A DNA stretch of 64,000 nucleotides from Diphasiastrum complanatum (lineage: Eukaryota; Streptophyta; Lycopodiopsida; Lycopodiales; Lycopodiaceae), in assembly GCA_029204225.1 (NCBI GenBank), contig CM055100.1:32453645-32517644 (forward strand). Direction: 5' to 3'. Numbering within the stretch: position 1 is the stretch's first letter; each line of letters starts with the position of its first letter. The translations under genes and the position numbers were made by a program. Of this stretch, positions 23,604 through 35,440 are shown piece after piece. Below the pieces are notes generated by a model. That model searched no databases and was not told where the DNA came from. It saw only the letters and a program-made list of their open reading frames with translations.

Positions 23604-24797
23604 TCAAGCTTGTTGAACTGGCGGAGCAGGCTGCCAAAACTTGTGTAATCGGTTGCCATTCACCGGAGTATCAAATCGTGTTCCGTCCAAGTGCTCAAGA
23701 ATTACTACGCCATAGTTTAGGATTTCCTTCACTTTATACAAGCCTTCACCGGTAAACTTCAATTTTCCCTTGATCAGCTTGGTTTTGTACATCAGTGCAA
23801 GATCTCCTGCTTTTAGATCCTTTTTGTGCAATCGACGATCGTGCCATGCCTTTCGGCGGGCTTTCTCTGCTGCTAACGCATGAACTGCCATCAATCATGT
23901 TTCACATAATTTGTGCAACGCTTCATGATGTAGTTGTAAAGACTTATCATCATTGAATCGTTCTGTTGTCGCTATGTGTAAAAATGGGACTAAAAATTCA
24001 ACCAACATGACAACATCTTGACCATAAACCAATTGGAAGGGTGTTTGATTTGTACTATTTTTGTAAGCAGTTCTTAATGCCCATAACGCTGCATAAAGTT
24101 TATGTTCCCACTCAGACCGACTCGCTTCAATTGTCTTCGTCATAATAGTGTAGAGAATCTTATTGGAAGATTCAGCTTGGCCATTCTCTCTGAAATAGTA
24201 AGGAGTACTAAATCTGTGTATAACAAAAAAATCTTCTAGTAAACACTTTATTGTTTGATTAACAAAGTGTGTACCCCGGTCACTGACAATCTCAATCGGA
24301 CATCCAAATCTGATTATAATATTTTCATAGAGAAACTTGGCCGTAGATTTTGCATCAGCAACTTTGGCAGCTTTGGCTTCAACCCACTTGGTCATATAAT
24401 CAACTACTACGATAATGTATCGGGCCTGAGATCCTTGCGCGACAGGATGAATAGGACCAACATAATCCAGTCCCCATTTTTCAAACGGTGTTTGCGATAA
24501 AACCGAATGCAAGAGTTCATAGTTCTGTCTAGTAGGTCGTCGTGCTCGCTGGCAAACATCACATGTCTGAATATAATTTTCTGTGTCCTTATGAAGCGTA
24601 GGCCACAAACAACCTGATTGCAAAAGTTTGCAAACAGTAATATTTGTAGAGAAATGTCCTCCGCCCATGCCATCATGTGAAAACATGATTAAATCTGGGA
24701 TTTCATGCGGTAAAACAAATCTACGTAGAATATTGTCTGATCCACGACGATACAATTGTCCTGCAATCAATTGATAAGGTTGAGTCTTATGAATCAA
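23604..24797 (-). pseudogene. Gypsy C integrase
   Basis: Catalyses strand transfer of element cDNA. From 24797 down: zinc finger (H and H in FSHDGMGGGHFS; CDVCQRARRPTRQN), then a complete D,D,E core (WGLDYVGP; IVSDRGTHF; GQAESSNKI), then a basic C-terminal module (KAGDLALMYKTKL) without a chromodomain. One in-frame stop at 23895 separates core and C-terminus; otherwise the frame is open for almost 400 codons. The lack of a chromodomain and the primer type suggest the Tat/Athila side of plant Gypsy elements. Confidence 0.9.
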
Positions 24798-24806
24798 TTA
24801 TTCCTT

Positions 24807-25515
24807 CTATACTTTTTTCAAAGAGTCATTCAGTTGTCCTAACATCAGGTACTCAACAATATCCACTGCCCACTCAGGTACTGCTTCTACATAGAACAAT
24901 GCAGCATCTGGTAAATCATCATCCACTTCAGTGTTAACTGGTGTAGATTCGATTCGCGAAACGTGATCGGCTAGATAATGTTGCTTCCCCTTTCGAACCA
25001 CAATTCGAAAGTCAAATTCAGTCAAGAACAGTATACTTCCAGTATTGCATGTCTTGTTTACCAAGTAAAGTAATGGCTGGTGATCCGTATAAAATGCAAA
25101 GTGCATTTCCATGAGGTAGTGACAAAATTTTCGAACAAAAAAAATAATGCTTCACGTTTTGTTGTTAAATAGTTTTTCTCCAGATCTTAAGTTGTTTGCT
25201 TGCATATCATATAGGATAGTCCTTCTTATAATCACCTGGCTACGTCAAAACTGATCCAATGGCATATTTCGAGGCATCCGTGTGAACATAAAATTCAATC
25301 GTCCAATTTGGAAAACATAGTATTGGTGCTGAAGTTAATGCTTTTTTTGATTTTTCAAAGGCTTCTAACGCCTCTACTGTGCAAATAGGAACTATAGTCA
25401 GTTTGTATATAGGTCTTCCTAAATCCACAAAGAAGATAATAAAAATTCGATAGTAGTTCGCATGACCCATAAACACATAAACCCCACAAATTGTTGTTGG
25501 CGGTGGCAATTCCAC
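24807..25515 (-). pseudogene. Gypsy C RNase H
   Basis: Two frames with a gap between them: FYVHTDASKYAIGSVLT (25240-25515) holds the first catalytic aspartate, and FYTDHQPLLYLVNK onwards to KQHYLADHVSRIES (24807-25112) holds the rest. Bases 25113-25239 are out of frame. The domain degrades the RNA strand during reverse transcription. Broken by at least one frameshift. Confidence 0.85.
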
Positions 25516-26667
25516 AATAATTTTGATTTTAAATTAATCTGTGGCAATACCATGTCTCGATATCACATGCCCAAACACAACTCCGTGGGAAACCCATATC
25601 TGGTATTTTTTTTGGATTTAGAGAAATTTGATATTTGCGACATCTTTCAAATGCTTCTCCAATCGATCCAAGTGGTTTGTATCTGTATAATGGACTCCCG
25701 TGTCATCCAAGTAAATTTCAAGAAATTTCTGTAGATAATCTTTAAAAGCAGATTGCATTACTCTTTGGAACGAACTTGGTGTATTACAGAGTCCAAACGA
25801 CATTGCTTTGTAAGCATAGGTGTCCCATTCTGTTGCAAAGGCAATTTTGTGGTGATCGGCAGGTGCAATCTTAACCTGGTTGTAACCACTAAATCCGCCC
25901 AGGGCTTTCGCTCTAGCAAGGCGATCCAAAATGCTTTCAGTAAAAGGTAACGGAAAGTGATCCTTCCGCATCACTTTGTTCAAAGCCTTGAGATTTACAA
26001 AAATTCTCAATTTTCCATTCTTATTAGGAACAATGAGAATTGGTGAGATCCATTCGGTATACTCGATCTCATAAATGAAATCGGCATCAAGCAATCTCTG
26101 AAGTTCTTTCTTTATCAGGTCCGCAACATTAGGATTACAACGATAGAACTTTGTAACCTTTGGAACTGCATCAGGTACTAAAGGTATGGTATGTTCAATA
26201 ACTAACGTTGGAATGCCCTTCAGATCTTGATAAGTCCATGCAAAATAATCTTGATACTTAATAAGTAACATGCGGAGTGCTTGATACTGTTTAGGATTAA
26301 GTTGTGATCCGACTTGTACAATCTTTTGTGGTTCTCCGGCTTTGGCAATATTCATTGGCTGTGTCCTAGCCGTGCTATCGTAAACATCTTTCGAGTCTCG
26401 CACGTGTTCTTCGGGTTCACGATGTGTTTTAGGTATAATGATAACCACATCATCCAATGTATAACGTTTAAAATATTCGGGCATATCATGATGGACTGCA
26501 TCTGCTTGTTCCTTTTCGAAAGGAGTTGTTTTGGATATTCGCTTAGCCTTCTTAGCAGGAATTGATCGTGGAGGTGATGACTTCCAAGATGATGATGTGA
26601 CTTGTAAAATCATCCTTGACTTTTCCTTTGCCTTTATCCAATAAGGGTGGCACATTCGCTGAATCAA
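25516..26667 (-). pseudogene. Gypsy C reverse transcriptase
   Basis: An open frame of 349 residues (25618-26667) carries the RT landmarks: the primer grip region SPILIVPNKNGKLRIFVNLK, the fingers region DHFPLPFTESILDRL, FGLCNTPSSFQRVM, and the catalytic box IYLDDTGV. The active-site aspartates are intact. The thumb continues out of frame towards 25516. The N-terminal 120 residues are linker. Close to coding-competent, unlike its neighbours. Confidence 0.9.
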
Positions 26668-27142
26668 TCTTTTGAGAAGGATTTTCCCATTTCAGGACCA
26701 TATTATAATGTTGCTTGGCTTGTTGCTTTGTCATTGACCCTGTGATTATGTCTTCCTTCAATATAACTGCTTTGGGCGGTTTTATTGTTGGTTCATCAGG
26801 AACATTACGCACTCCAAATCTGGTCGGATCCATATGATTGAGAATATGCTCATCCATAAGTTCTGCATTGTCATCATAAGTCAAGGCATGACTCATAGGT
26901 ATGAGGTCATCTTCAATCGGATTTGGTATAGGTTCCATTGATATCCAAGCTACATTCAGCACATTCAATGGAAAAGTGATTGGTGTATCCAAGGTTCGAT
27001 CCAATAAGGAAATCTCGCTCAAATCTGACTGATTATCTTGTTGACACATATATCCTACTGTACAATCAATCGTTGCAAGAGCTTTATTCTAGTTGATAGT
27101 ATCCGTTTGAGAATCGCAATGAACTCCCAAATTTTTCTCTGG

Positions 27143-27415
27143 TCAATCACAAGTATGATCTGTTGTTGATGAATCATCATCCTCTTTTTGAACCACTGGT
27201 GTGATAGTCCAAGTTGCAGGATAAACTTTGACTGCATGTTCACGATTTTCAAAAGTGATTTTCCCTGTACCCCGGTTATAGATTACTTGTACAACTCGTA
27301 ACCATGGACGTCCCAATAGGACTCGGTAGACATTTGGTGCTTCTGGTAAGTCCATTACTATGAAAGTAATGACAAACTGTACTCCCGCAATTCTAACAGG
27401 TATATCTTCAATCAT
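27143..27415 (-). pseudogene. Gypsy C aspartic protease, C-terminal half
   Basis: Reads VLLGRPWLRVVQV after a beta-rich stretch, the second half of a retropepsin. The DTGA-type catalytic motif should lie upstream near 27480-27570 but is not in an open frame. Bases 26552-27142 encode an acidic linker towards RT. Confidence 0.75.
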
Positions 27416-27571
27416 TCCTCGCGGACGAATTGTTGTTTAATCAGCTAGCTTAATGGCAAAAGTCGCAGGCTTGATCTTTGCAAGGCCTCATTTTGCACAT
27501 GGCTTTGTAGAAATCATCACAGCTGCTTTCTTAGGAAATTTTCTATGTTGTATCGGTAGGGTGATATTTAT

Positions 27572-29508
27572 TTATTCACTTTCCCAAGCTGCTCTGACAT
27601 GGAGTACTTCATTAGATTCTTCAATTCCAACACAAAAAAGTGGCTCTTGATGGACTTCTGGTTCTACTTGAGCTAACTTTTGTGCTAAGACTTCTTTTGC
27701 TTTTGGCACCAACTTCAGGAACTCTCCCAATGAAATATTGATCTTACTAGATAAAATATTCATGAGCAAATCTGTTTGTGGCACTTTCGATTCAGTCATC
27801 TTGAAGAGTATGATGATGCAACTGATCATTCATACATGAATTTCTTGGTGGCTACAATGGTGAAGAACGAACTTCGGCTGTTGCTTTAGCAGCCTCAAGC
27901 TCCTCTTCTTCTTGCAGATGTTTAATCCACTGCCTCATATCCTGATATCTTCTTTTTTCAGCATGAAGATTTGGATCTACTCCAGATGATGTTGGTATAT
28001 CGGTTAATGGTATCGAATTAGCAGGTACTGGATCCACTGCTAGTTCTTTATGCTTATGTGCTCTAGTGACCACCATCAAGGGTATACTTGATTTATTCTG
28101 AGCTACTAGTCTTCGCTTGATCGTTATCAAATTTACAGGAGCTGTAGCTGGTGGTGGCTTCGGTCTTGCTAGACAATCTTTATAGCAATGCCCATAACCA
28201 CGGTCACGACCAAATGGTACAAATTTTTCTTTATTTGGACATTCTGCAACTCTATGATTTTCTCCACATGCAAAGCATCCAAGTGGTGCTCTGGTCCAAT
28301 TTCTAGATGCTTGTTGTTGCGCGGCAGCATAAATAGCATATTGTTCTGAAGATCCACCTTCTTGATCATTACCATAGTTCCATTGCTCAACACTTCTATA
28401 CGGTTCTGGTTCCATCAAATTGGCAAGAGGGACGAAGTGCTTTGGTGGGGCAGGTAAGGCTAAACGTTTCGTATCCAAGAGCAGATTGTCGAGGTCTAGA
28501 TGTTAGATTTCCTCCATATTGTGGTTCTCGATATCCCATTTGGGCATACCGTTGCTGAATTATACGAGGATTGAAGTTGCAAAAAACAGTCTCATGATCA
28601 AGCGAATTACACAAATGGCATACACTGATTTCCATTCATTTTTTCAATTGAAAACACTCATTCACTGTGTGATTTCTAGTAAATATAGGATACCAGACAT
28701 CTTCCCCGGTAGGAAAAGTTTTTGCAAATTTCTCAAGTTCCTTGTTCACTTTTTTGTGGAAATCTTCCAATGCTTTGATCTTCTCATCAAATTATGACTG
28801 CAACTTTTCCATCTGTTTCTGCTGGTTCTTCCCGAGTTTCCCAAACTCATTGAGCATCATTTCTGTAGTAGCGTTGACATTTGCTGATGCAATAGTGGTG
28901 GATGTCGTAGTAGTCTGCCCTACTATATAAGGCAACATACTGATATTTGGCTCATCATCTGAATCTTCATCCTCCTCCCGAATTGCATCATCCATAGCAT
29001 TTTGCAAGAGTGCATACTCATTATGGCATTTCAGCTCACGTTTGATCACTTTAGGTAAACCTGACAAAAACCACATAATCGTGGGATTTTCGTTAATTAG
29101 CTCAGGTTCGCACTTAGATCTGTGGCTTTTCACCCGTTCAATGTAGTCTCGAATCATTTTCCGCTTTCCCATTTTAATTTTACTTAGAAGTAGAAAAGGG
29201 TCTTCCATAAACTTCTGAGGTTTGAACCGTGTGATAAGGGCTCTTTGAACAATCTCCCAATCTGCACGCTCAGTTTCATCTTGATTATAATACCAATCTT
29301 GTGCTGCATCTGTTAAGGCCATAGGAAAAAGCTTAAGTTTATCTTGGGGAAAAATTTCACCATAGACTTCACAGGATTCAACATGGATCTGAAGAAATCT
29401 AATTGGATCTGTTAATCCATTGTATTTGGGTAGATCCAAACAAGGTGCTCTTCTAACAATAATTGAATTGACTTCCCGAGGATCACCTCCAGGGGCAGCC
29501 ATCTTCAC
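27572..29508 (-). pseudogene. Gypsy C gag (capsid and nucleocapsid)
   Basis: The N-terminal frame (28792-29508) starts MKMAAPGGDPREVNS and holds the retrotransposon gag domain (LPKYNGLTDPIRFLQIHVES; LTDAAQDWYYNQ; LITRFKP). After frame changes near 28640-28790, the nucleocapsid follows (27852-28478) with a shortened zinc knuckle CFACGENHRVAEC (one residue fewer between the second Cys and His than the usual CCHC). A further frame ends near 27572. Gag would form the element particle. Stops and frameshifts inactivate it. Confidence 0.85.
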
Positions 29509-30703
29509 AAATTCAAATCAAGCAAACAATGAGATTAGATCTAGATTTTTCAATCAAAACTATCTCAAATCAGATCTGCTAGATCTATTCCACTTTTCAA
29601 GAATCTGATTTCTATATCGTGAAAAAGATTTCGAAATTCAATCAATCGATACTTCTCAAAAATGAAAAAATTTCTCAGAATCCAAATAAGACTTTATTAG
29701 ATTTGATCCAAATTTTGATAAAGACTTGATCTGAAAAATTAAAACCTAAAACTAGTATAAGCGAAAGTTCCCTAGGCGAAGATTGGCTCGGCGAAGGTTC
29801 AGTTAGTGTTATTTTGGAAAAAGCTCTCTGATCAGACTTTTTTGACAATTTTTAGGGACGACTCTCAGACTCAAAATCTGACACAGATGAACTAGGGTAA
29901 ACCCGGTGAAGGTTTTTGACACAACAAAATACAGTTTATGTAGCTTGGCGAGGGTAAAAATCAAGATTTTCTATGATTAGGACAAGAACGTTCGCTGAAC
30001 TCAAAATTAGTATTTTACTATAAAAGAAATGTTCTGGAAACTTGGCAAAGATTTTGGTGAAGAATAGACAATACTGGTACTTTTGCAAAAAAGTGATTTT
30101 TTTGCAAAAATATGGCAATATGACAACTGATTTTTTGGAAGAAAAAAAAAACCTTCTATTTCTGGTATTATTTTTTGTCAACCTGGGAGTAGATAGATTC
30201 GAATCACACCTATTCACAGTGAATCGAGCAAAGGTCCTTTTTCTATATTTTTAGGGTTTTGATGATTTTTTGGTGTTTTTTGACGGTTTTTTTGATGTTT
30301 CTGAAAATATGTTGGGAAGGATTGTTCACCCTTCAAACTGAAGGTTCTGTGATCAAAACCGAAGGTGTCTGCAACTCAGCGAAGGTTTTTGAAAGAGGGC
30401 AAATAGTTATCGGCTCTAATGATGATTTTTGCCTCCTTTTGACCAAAATCTAACAGATTTGACCGATTTTTATTGATTTTCCTGATATCTCAGATCCAAA
30501 TGGATCTGAAGATTGGTGATCTGAATAGCTTTCTCTGTTCTACAATTAGATTAGATTTCAAACAAGCAAATCCACTCAAATCAAGCAAAATCACTCCCAA
30601 ACTAACCCTAAATGCAGATCTAACACTATTCATGCAACGACAAGATGTCTAATGCAAGCTAACCATCCACAAAACATGCTGCAAACTGAAAAATTGGCGT
30701 ACC
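29509..30703 (-). other. Gypsy C untranslated leader
   Basis: AT-rich stretch between primer site and gag with no coding potential. Several copies of words like GCGAAGGTT (29778, 29793, 30378) are scattered in it. Confidence 0.6.
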
Positions 30704-30723
30704 CCCAGCAATGGCGCCAAAAT
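30704..30723 (-). promoter_or_regulatory. Primer binding site of Gypsy C (Asp tRNA type)
   Basis: On the minus strand TTTTGGCGCCATTGCTGGGG follows the LTR within a few bases. It matches the pattern TGGCGCC-TTGC-GGGG used by plant Tat/Athila elements. Confidence 0.8.
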
Positions 30724-31459
30724 TGTAGTGGGTTCCTTTCCTTGCCTAACCTCAATCCAAGATCTAATCAATCTAGCATCAAAGAGATGAAGTTAGTTGT
30801 CACACATAGATTCGTTTCCATGAGAGCGATAGTATAGTTCAGATTTCAGCATGAATGGAAGATTCACATCTACTTCTAACATCCATTAGCTCTCACCATT
30901 AAGACTACATCCACTAACACTAGATCCACAATAAGATAGCTTACTCTTTCTCTCTCTCCCTTTCTCTCTCATAAAAAGTATAATAACATGCAATCCCAAT
31001 AACAATCAGATCCAACAATTAGCAAAACACAAATAAGATGGAAAAAAAGTAATAGAGAGCAAGGACATTCATCAATCCATTTCACAAGAGAACCAATCTG
31101 CTTTATTGAAATGAGGAAATGGACATGTGTAGGAACTCGAGTTGGTCCCTTTTTATAATAGAGAAGAGGACCCTGGCCTTTGAATCCTATTGGTCCATTT
31201 CTGTCTCCCTAATTATTCAAATTTAAAAATGAGTGGGGACCATCCAAATTGGAGGGAAACCCAACTTTATTCACTAACTTGACATTTAGGCCCTACGACA
31301 TTAAAATTCCCGCAAAAAGGCTTGAAGTCTTTTTATTGACTTGTAACTAATCAAATAACTATGTGATCATTTGGTTGCACTTACACACGCAGCATGCCAA
31401 ATCCCTCTCACTTATTAACTAGGGTTAGAGTTGCCTTGGGAAACGCAAACCCTCCAACA
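30724..31459 (-). repeat. 5' LTR of Gypsy C
   Basis: 736 bp. On the minus strand it begins TGTTGGAGGGTTTGCG at 31459 and ends CCCACTACA at 30724, directly before the primer site. The 5 bases outside (31460-31464, CACTC) should be the target duplication; the partner is lost with the 3' LTR. The gag reading of Gypsy D stops exactly at this border. Confidence 0.82.
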
Positions 31460-31670
31460 CACTCTTTGGCGGTTCCATAGAGCACCATAGGAAATGGTCT
31501 GAGCTTTTCAGTTTCAGAGGTGTCTCCATAGAAACGACATGCATTATCAAAGTCTTGAAGAAATCTAACTGGGTCAGATTCTCCATCATACTTTGGTGCA
31601 ACAATGCGTGAAATTTGCGTTCTAGGAGTAGAGGTGCAGGATTAAAAAATTTAGCACAATCTCGTGACAT
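31460..31670 (-). pseudogene. Gypsy D gag fragment
   Basis: Minus-strand frames (one shift) read the gag motif YDGESDPVRFLQDFDNACRF and then LRPFPMVLYGTAKE. It breaks where the Gypsy C LTR starts. A close relative lies at 47700-47836. The rest of gag and all of pol of D are missing from this window. Confidence 0.78.
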
Positions 31671-33132
31671 GATACAGAATGAGGAACATAATAACAGTAT
31701 AAATAATCAACACAATACTGTATTTGGCCACAAAAGATCATAAATGTGATTTTCTTGCAAAATAGTAAATTTGGACAAGAATCTATACTTTTCTGGAGTA
31801 ACGAAATTCAAATACAAAAGTAGAACTCGAAAACAGGCTGTTGAATCAGAATACAGTACTCGGGATTCTGATAGAAAATTTTCACTAAAAAAAGATTTTT
31901 TTTTTTTTTTTTGAATTCGCCTGAAATCGATATGGTTGACGATTTCTGATAAGAAGTTTCCATTGACGAAATATTAATTTTTTTTTTGAATTTTTTGCAA
32001 AGAAAAAATTCGTAAAAAATGTATAGAACTTGTCCAGACTGTGGGTGATTTCATGGTATGGTCCACGATTTCTGATACCAACATTTTTTTTTTTGAATTC
32101 ACTAGAAATCATTCAGACTTTGGACGATTTCATGGTATGATCGACAATTTCTGATAAGGAGTTTTCACTGACAAAATATTGATTTTTTTTTTTTGAATCT
32201 TTTCAAAGGATAGAATTCGTAGAAGATGTTTAGAAATCGTTTAAACTGTGGGCGATTTCATGGTATGGTGCAGGATTTGATACTGATTTTTTTTTTTTAA
32301 GAAATCGTTCAGACTTTGAATGATTTCATGGTATCGTCCATGATTTTTTAAAGAAGTTTTCATTGACAACTATTGATTTTTTGATTTTTTTTTTAATTTT
32401 TTTAAAGGACAAATTCGTAGAGGATGTATAGAAATCATTTAGACTGTGGGCGATTTCATGGTATGGTCCACGATTTCTGATACTGAAAAGAAAAACTTTA
32501 ATTTTTTTTTTTGAATTCGTAAAAAATTGTTAAGACTTTAGACGATTTCATGAAATGGTCGACGATTTCTGATAAGGAGTTTTCATTGACAAAATATGGA
32601 TTTTTTAATTTTTTGGATTTTTTGTAATGGACAAAATTCGTAAAGGATGTATAGAAATTGTGCAGACTATGGACGATTTTGTGGTGTGCTCCACAAGTTC
32701 TGATAGGAAATTTTCACTGACAAAATGTGGACATTTTAAATTTTTTGGATTTTTTTTGTAAAGGACAGAATTCGTAGAGAATGTATAGAAATTGTGTAGT
32801 CTGTGGACGATTTCAAGGTATAGTTAGCGATTTCTGAAACAAAAGTCTTGTTGACAAACAAGGATAATAGTGAAAAAAGTGATTTTTTGACAGAAAACAA
32901 GCTAAATCTTTGAGATAGAATTCGAGGAGCTATTGGAGGACTGATTTTTCATAGATCTAGTCTCAGTGAAGTCGTCAAATTTTGACACAAAGATTTGGGT
33001 GGAAAACAAAAGATTTTGACAGTAAAACAGTGGGTTTTCATAAAATCTGAGTAGGGTCAAAAGTCAGAGAGGTGGTAGGGTGAAAGATGATGTTCTGTTA
33101 TGGTTGCAGACAGCCCGACAAATTTTGATATA
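31671..33132 (-). other. Gypsy D leader with composite tandem repeats
   Basis: Untranslated region between gag and the primer site of D. It is interrupted by Copia E at 33133, and the remainder is 39173-39395. It contains the repeat array described separately. No coding potential. Confidence 0.6.
31915..32845. repeat. Degenerate composite tandem repeat, about 200-bp period
   Basis: The word GATTTCATGGTAT and variants, followed by GGTCCACGATTTCTGAT, starts near 32049, 32127, 32253, 32320, 32452, 32541, 32676 and 32808. Spacings alternate between short (67-89) and long (126-135) steps, giving about 200 bases per pair. Long steps contain GACAAAATATTGATTTTTT and ATTCGTAGAGGATGTATAG. T-runs of 8-18 lie between. 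Confidence 0.8.
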
Positions 33133-33137
33133 TCTGA

Positions 33138-33787
33138 TGTGAAAGATTTCAGATCCTTAAGATCCAATCTACTTGAATGATCTTTGGTTAGAAAGAGAAA
33201 TACACTACCAATTTCACCAATGTAGAAAAATCAGCATCTACACACAATTTGAGATGCAAACACTAATAGAACTTGATCAAACTTGAATGAAATGATTATG
33301 TATTGTTGCTGTCTGTACAAAACCAGCAAGCTATTGTATTTCACACGTGTGGATCCAAAAACAGCAAATATAGATCATTCTACACATAGAATTGCAAGCA
33401 ATCACCAAGATATTGCACCAACAGATAGTAGAACCCAAGAGAACCATGTATAAGCATGAAATGAGATAGAGAAGAGAGAAGATGACTCTCTCCATGAGTT
33501 ACATCCTTTTATAACAGGTCCAAACCCTATTTGGCCACTTGGCTTTCCCACCAAAATGCTAACCCTACCAATTTTGGGTCTAGATTCAATGTACCCAACT
33601 TATTCAAATTGAATCTACTCAAACTCGCATTCTATCTTTTCCACACTTTCAAAAAGTGTTTATTCAAATGAGATTTAGACTAATGAACTTTGAAAAGTCA
33701 ACCTCTAAGTCTAAAACAAGTTTTGGCCTCAATATGCCAAATATCGAAATATTGCAAAATGTGATGAAACTAGTTGAATATTTCACA
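33138..33787 (-). repeat. 3' LTR of Copia E
   Basis: 650 bp, TGTGAAAG to TTTCACA on the plus strand, the same length as its partner and without indels by eye. Its right end is also recognisable at 58240-58300 in element J. Confidence 0.93.
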
Positions 33788-33796
33788 CTCCCTCTT

Positions 33797-34343
33797 CAAC
33801 TAGTTTTAGCATAGACTTTGATAATACTCCAAGTGAAGTCCTATGCTTCATGAACAAGTCTTTTCCCAATGCTTTGGTGAAGATATCAGCTACACATTCC
33901 CTTGAAGACACATGTTGAAGCTTCACCTCCTTTGCAATGACTCGCTCCCTCACAAAATGATATTGTATCTCAATATGCTTGCTCCTAGCATGAAAGATAG
34001 GATTGGATGCCATTCTTTGGGCTGATTGATTGTCACAAAAGATGATTGGGCTCTCTGAAAAATCCAACAAGTGAAGATCCCTGATCATCTTCTTGATCCA
34101 TACCATCTCCTTTGTGCAATGTGTGAGAGCTTTGTACTCGCCCTCACTATATGACAATGAGATAGTGGCTTGTTTCTTTGACATCCATGATATAGCTCCA
34201 TCACCTATGAAAATACAATAAGAGCTAATGGATTTCCTGTCCATTATATCTCCAGCATAGTCCAAATCTGAAAATCCAAAAAGACTAGGTGATGATCCCT
34301 CATACAATATGCCAAAATCTCGAGTTCCAATGATGTACCTCAA
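33797..34343 (-). pseudogene. Copia E RNase H
   Basis: Frame of about 180 residues with the Copia RNase H signature: YIIGTRDFGILYEG, then FSDLDYAGDIMDRKSISSY (first catalytic Asp), SLSYSEGEYKAL (Glu), FCDNQSAQRMASNPIFHARS (Asp, and the His region), and the conserved end VADIFTKALGKDLF. All expected acidic residues are visible. It is downstream of the replacement segment and out of frame with the main Gag-Pol frame, so it cannot be translated as a fusion now. Confidence 0.9.
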
Positions 34344-35440
34344 AACTCGCTTTCCTAGCTTCCAATGCTCCTAGCATAGTTTTTGCCAATAGAACTTTGA
34401 TCCATCATAAGAATGATCTTCTTCCTAATAATAGATCTCCTTTCAATGATCATGTAATGCTCAAAATAGAAACAACCATAATTGATATAGAGAATAGTGT
34501 CCACTTGGGATGCTTCACTATTTCTTACATCAATTTTACCTGTAAAAATGTGACTAGAACATGAAGAATCAAATAGAATGTAAATGAAATAATTCCACCA
34601 TGCTTCCAAATCTGAACTCTCTGAAAAAATACATCAAACAAACAATAAATGTGAGTGATCAACTTTTGCTTGCATGTCTCCTCCTCCTTTGTCCTTTGTT
34701 GCCTTGTATCCACCATGATACTCCATGAATGAGCCTCCATCTTCATCTTGCCACAAGAAACCATCAAACCTTGGAAATCCATGAGTAGGTGAGTACATAA
34801 ATGATGCAAATCCAGCACCACATGACTCCATAAACCAAGTAGTTTGCACTAGTCCATCTTCAAGATCTACTTGACACAAGAAAATGACCATGAATTCACC
34901 AAAAATTGACAATCTCCAAGTATTGGCACCGAGTATCTCAACACTTGAGAACTTAGCCATGGATGAGTGACATAATGAACCTCCAATAGCTTCATTTCCA
35001 TCAGCAAAATCAGCCAAGAATGCTAGTACAAATCCAACATCAAAGCAAAACTCACCAATGTAGCTAGTTTTACCATATCTTGACAATTTTCACACATCCA
35101 CATGAAATTGATCAAACATGAGATAGAACAAGTAAAGTAAACTTGAACGACACTTCCTTGCTGCTCCTTTGACCTTACTTGATTCTTCAATATGCTGCAA
35201 AAACAGATCCATAACACCTTTGCCAATTACCTCTCCTTTGATGCTCTTGACTAGCTCCAAATTGTCACCTTTCCTTTTGACTAGTTGAAGTGCTTTGAGA
35301 TCAACCTCTTGATCTTCAACTTGACCATCAAAGTCATTGAACAAACTTTGTTTTCCAGATCTATTACTTGATTTTACAGCAAGATAACATCCATCCACTT
35401 GCATAGCTCCATGTACACAAGAAGATCTTCCAGAAGATGT
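34344..35440 (-). other. Segment replacing RT in Copia E
   Basis: About 1.1 kb between the end of the integrase-RT linker (last recognisable residues near 35440, DLEYLSLMKS) and RNase H. No RT motif such as YVDD or the RT entry region is present in any minus-strand frame. The first 350 bases stay open in the Gag-Pol frame (LKALQLVKRKGDNLELVKSI and FLQHIEESSKVKG) up to the stop at 35090. A 150-codon frame follows at 34634-35086 (MSRYGKTSYIGEF; VEILGANTWRLSIFGEF), then an 84-codon frame at 34355-34609. I recognise none of these. Collinear parts recur in element J (58344-58545 and 59390-59530), including NLELGKGIK and EDLFLQVFEDL. It could be an acquired host fragment or heavily rearranged element sequence. 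Confidence 0.75.

Larger units (their letters stand above)
23580..31459 (-). mobile_element. Gypsy C (Tat/Athila-like, non-chromodomain), minus strand, 3' LTR missing
   Basis: Long minus-strand Gypsy element with 5' LTR (30724-31459), an Asp-tRNA-type primer site (about 30704-30722), a 1.2-kb leader, then gag, protease, RT, RNase H and integrase in Ty3/Gypsy order. It ends just after the integrase C-terminus without a purine tract or 3' LTR, and joins Copia B sequence at about 23445-23580 through an AT-rich spacer. Its LTR lies inside the gag of Gypsy D, so it inserted into D. Several stops and frameshifts make it inactive. Confidence 0.85.
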
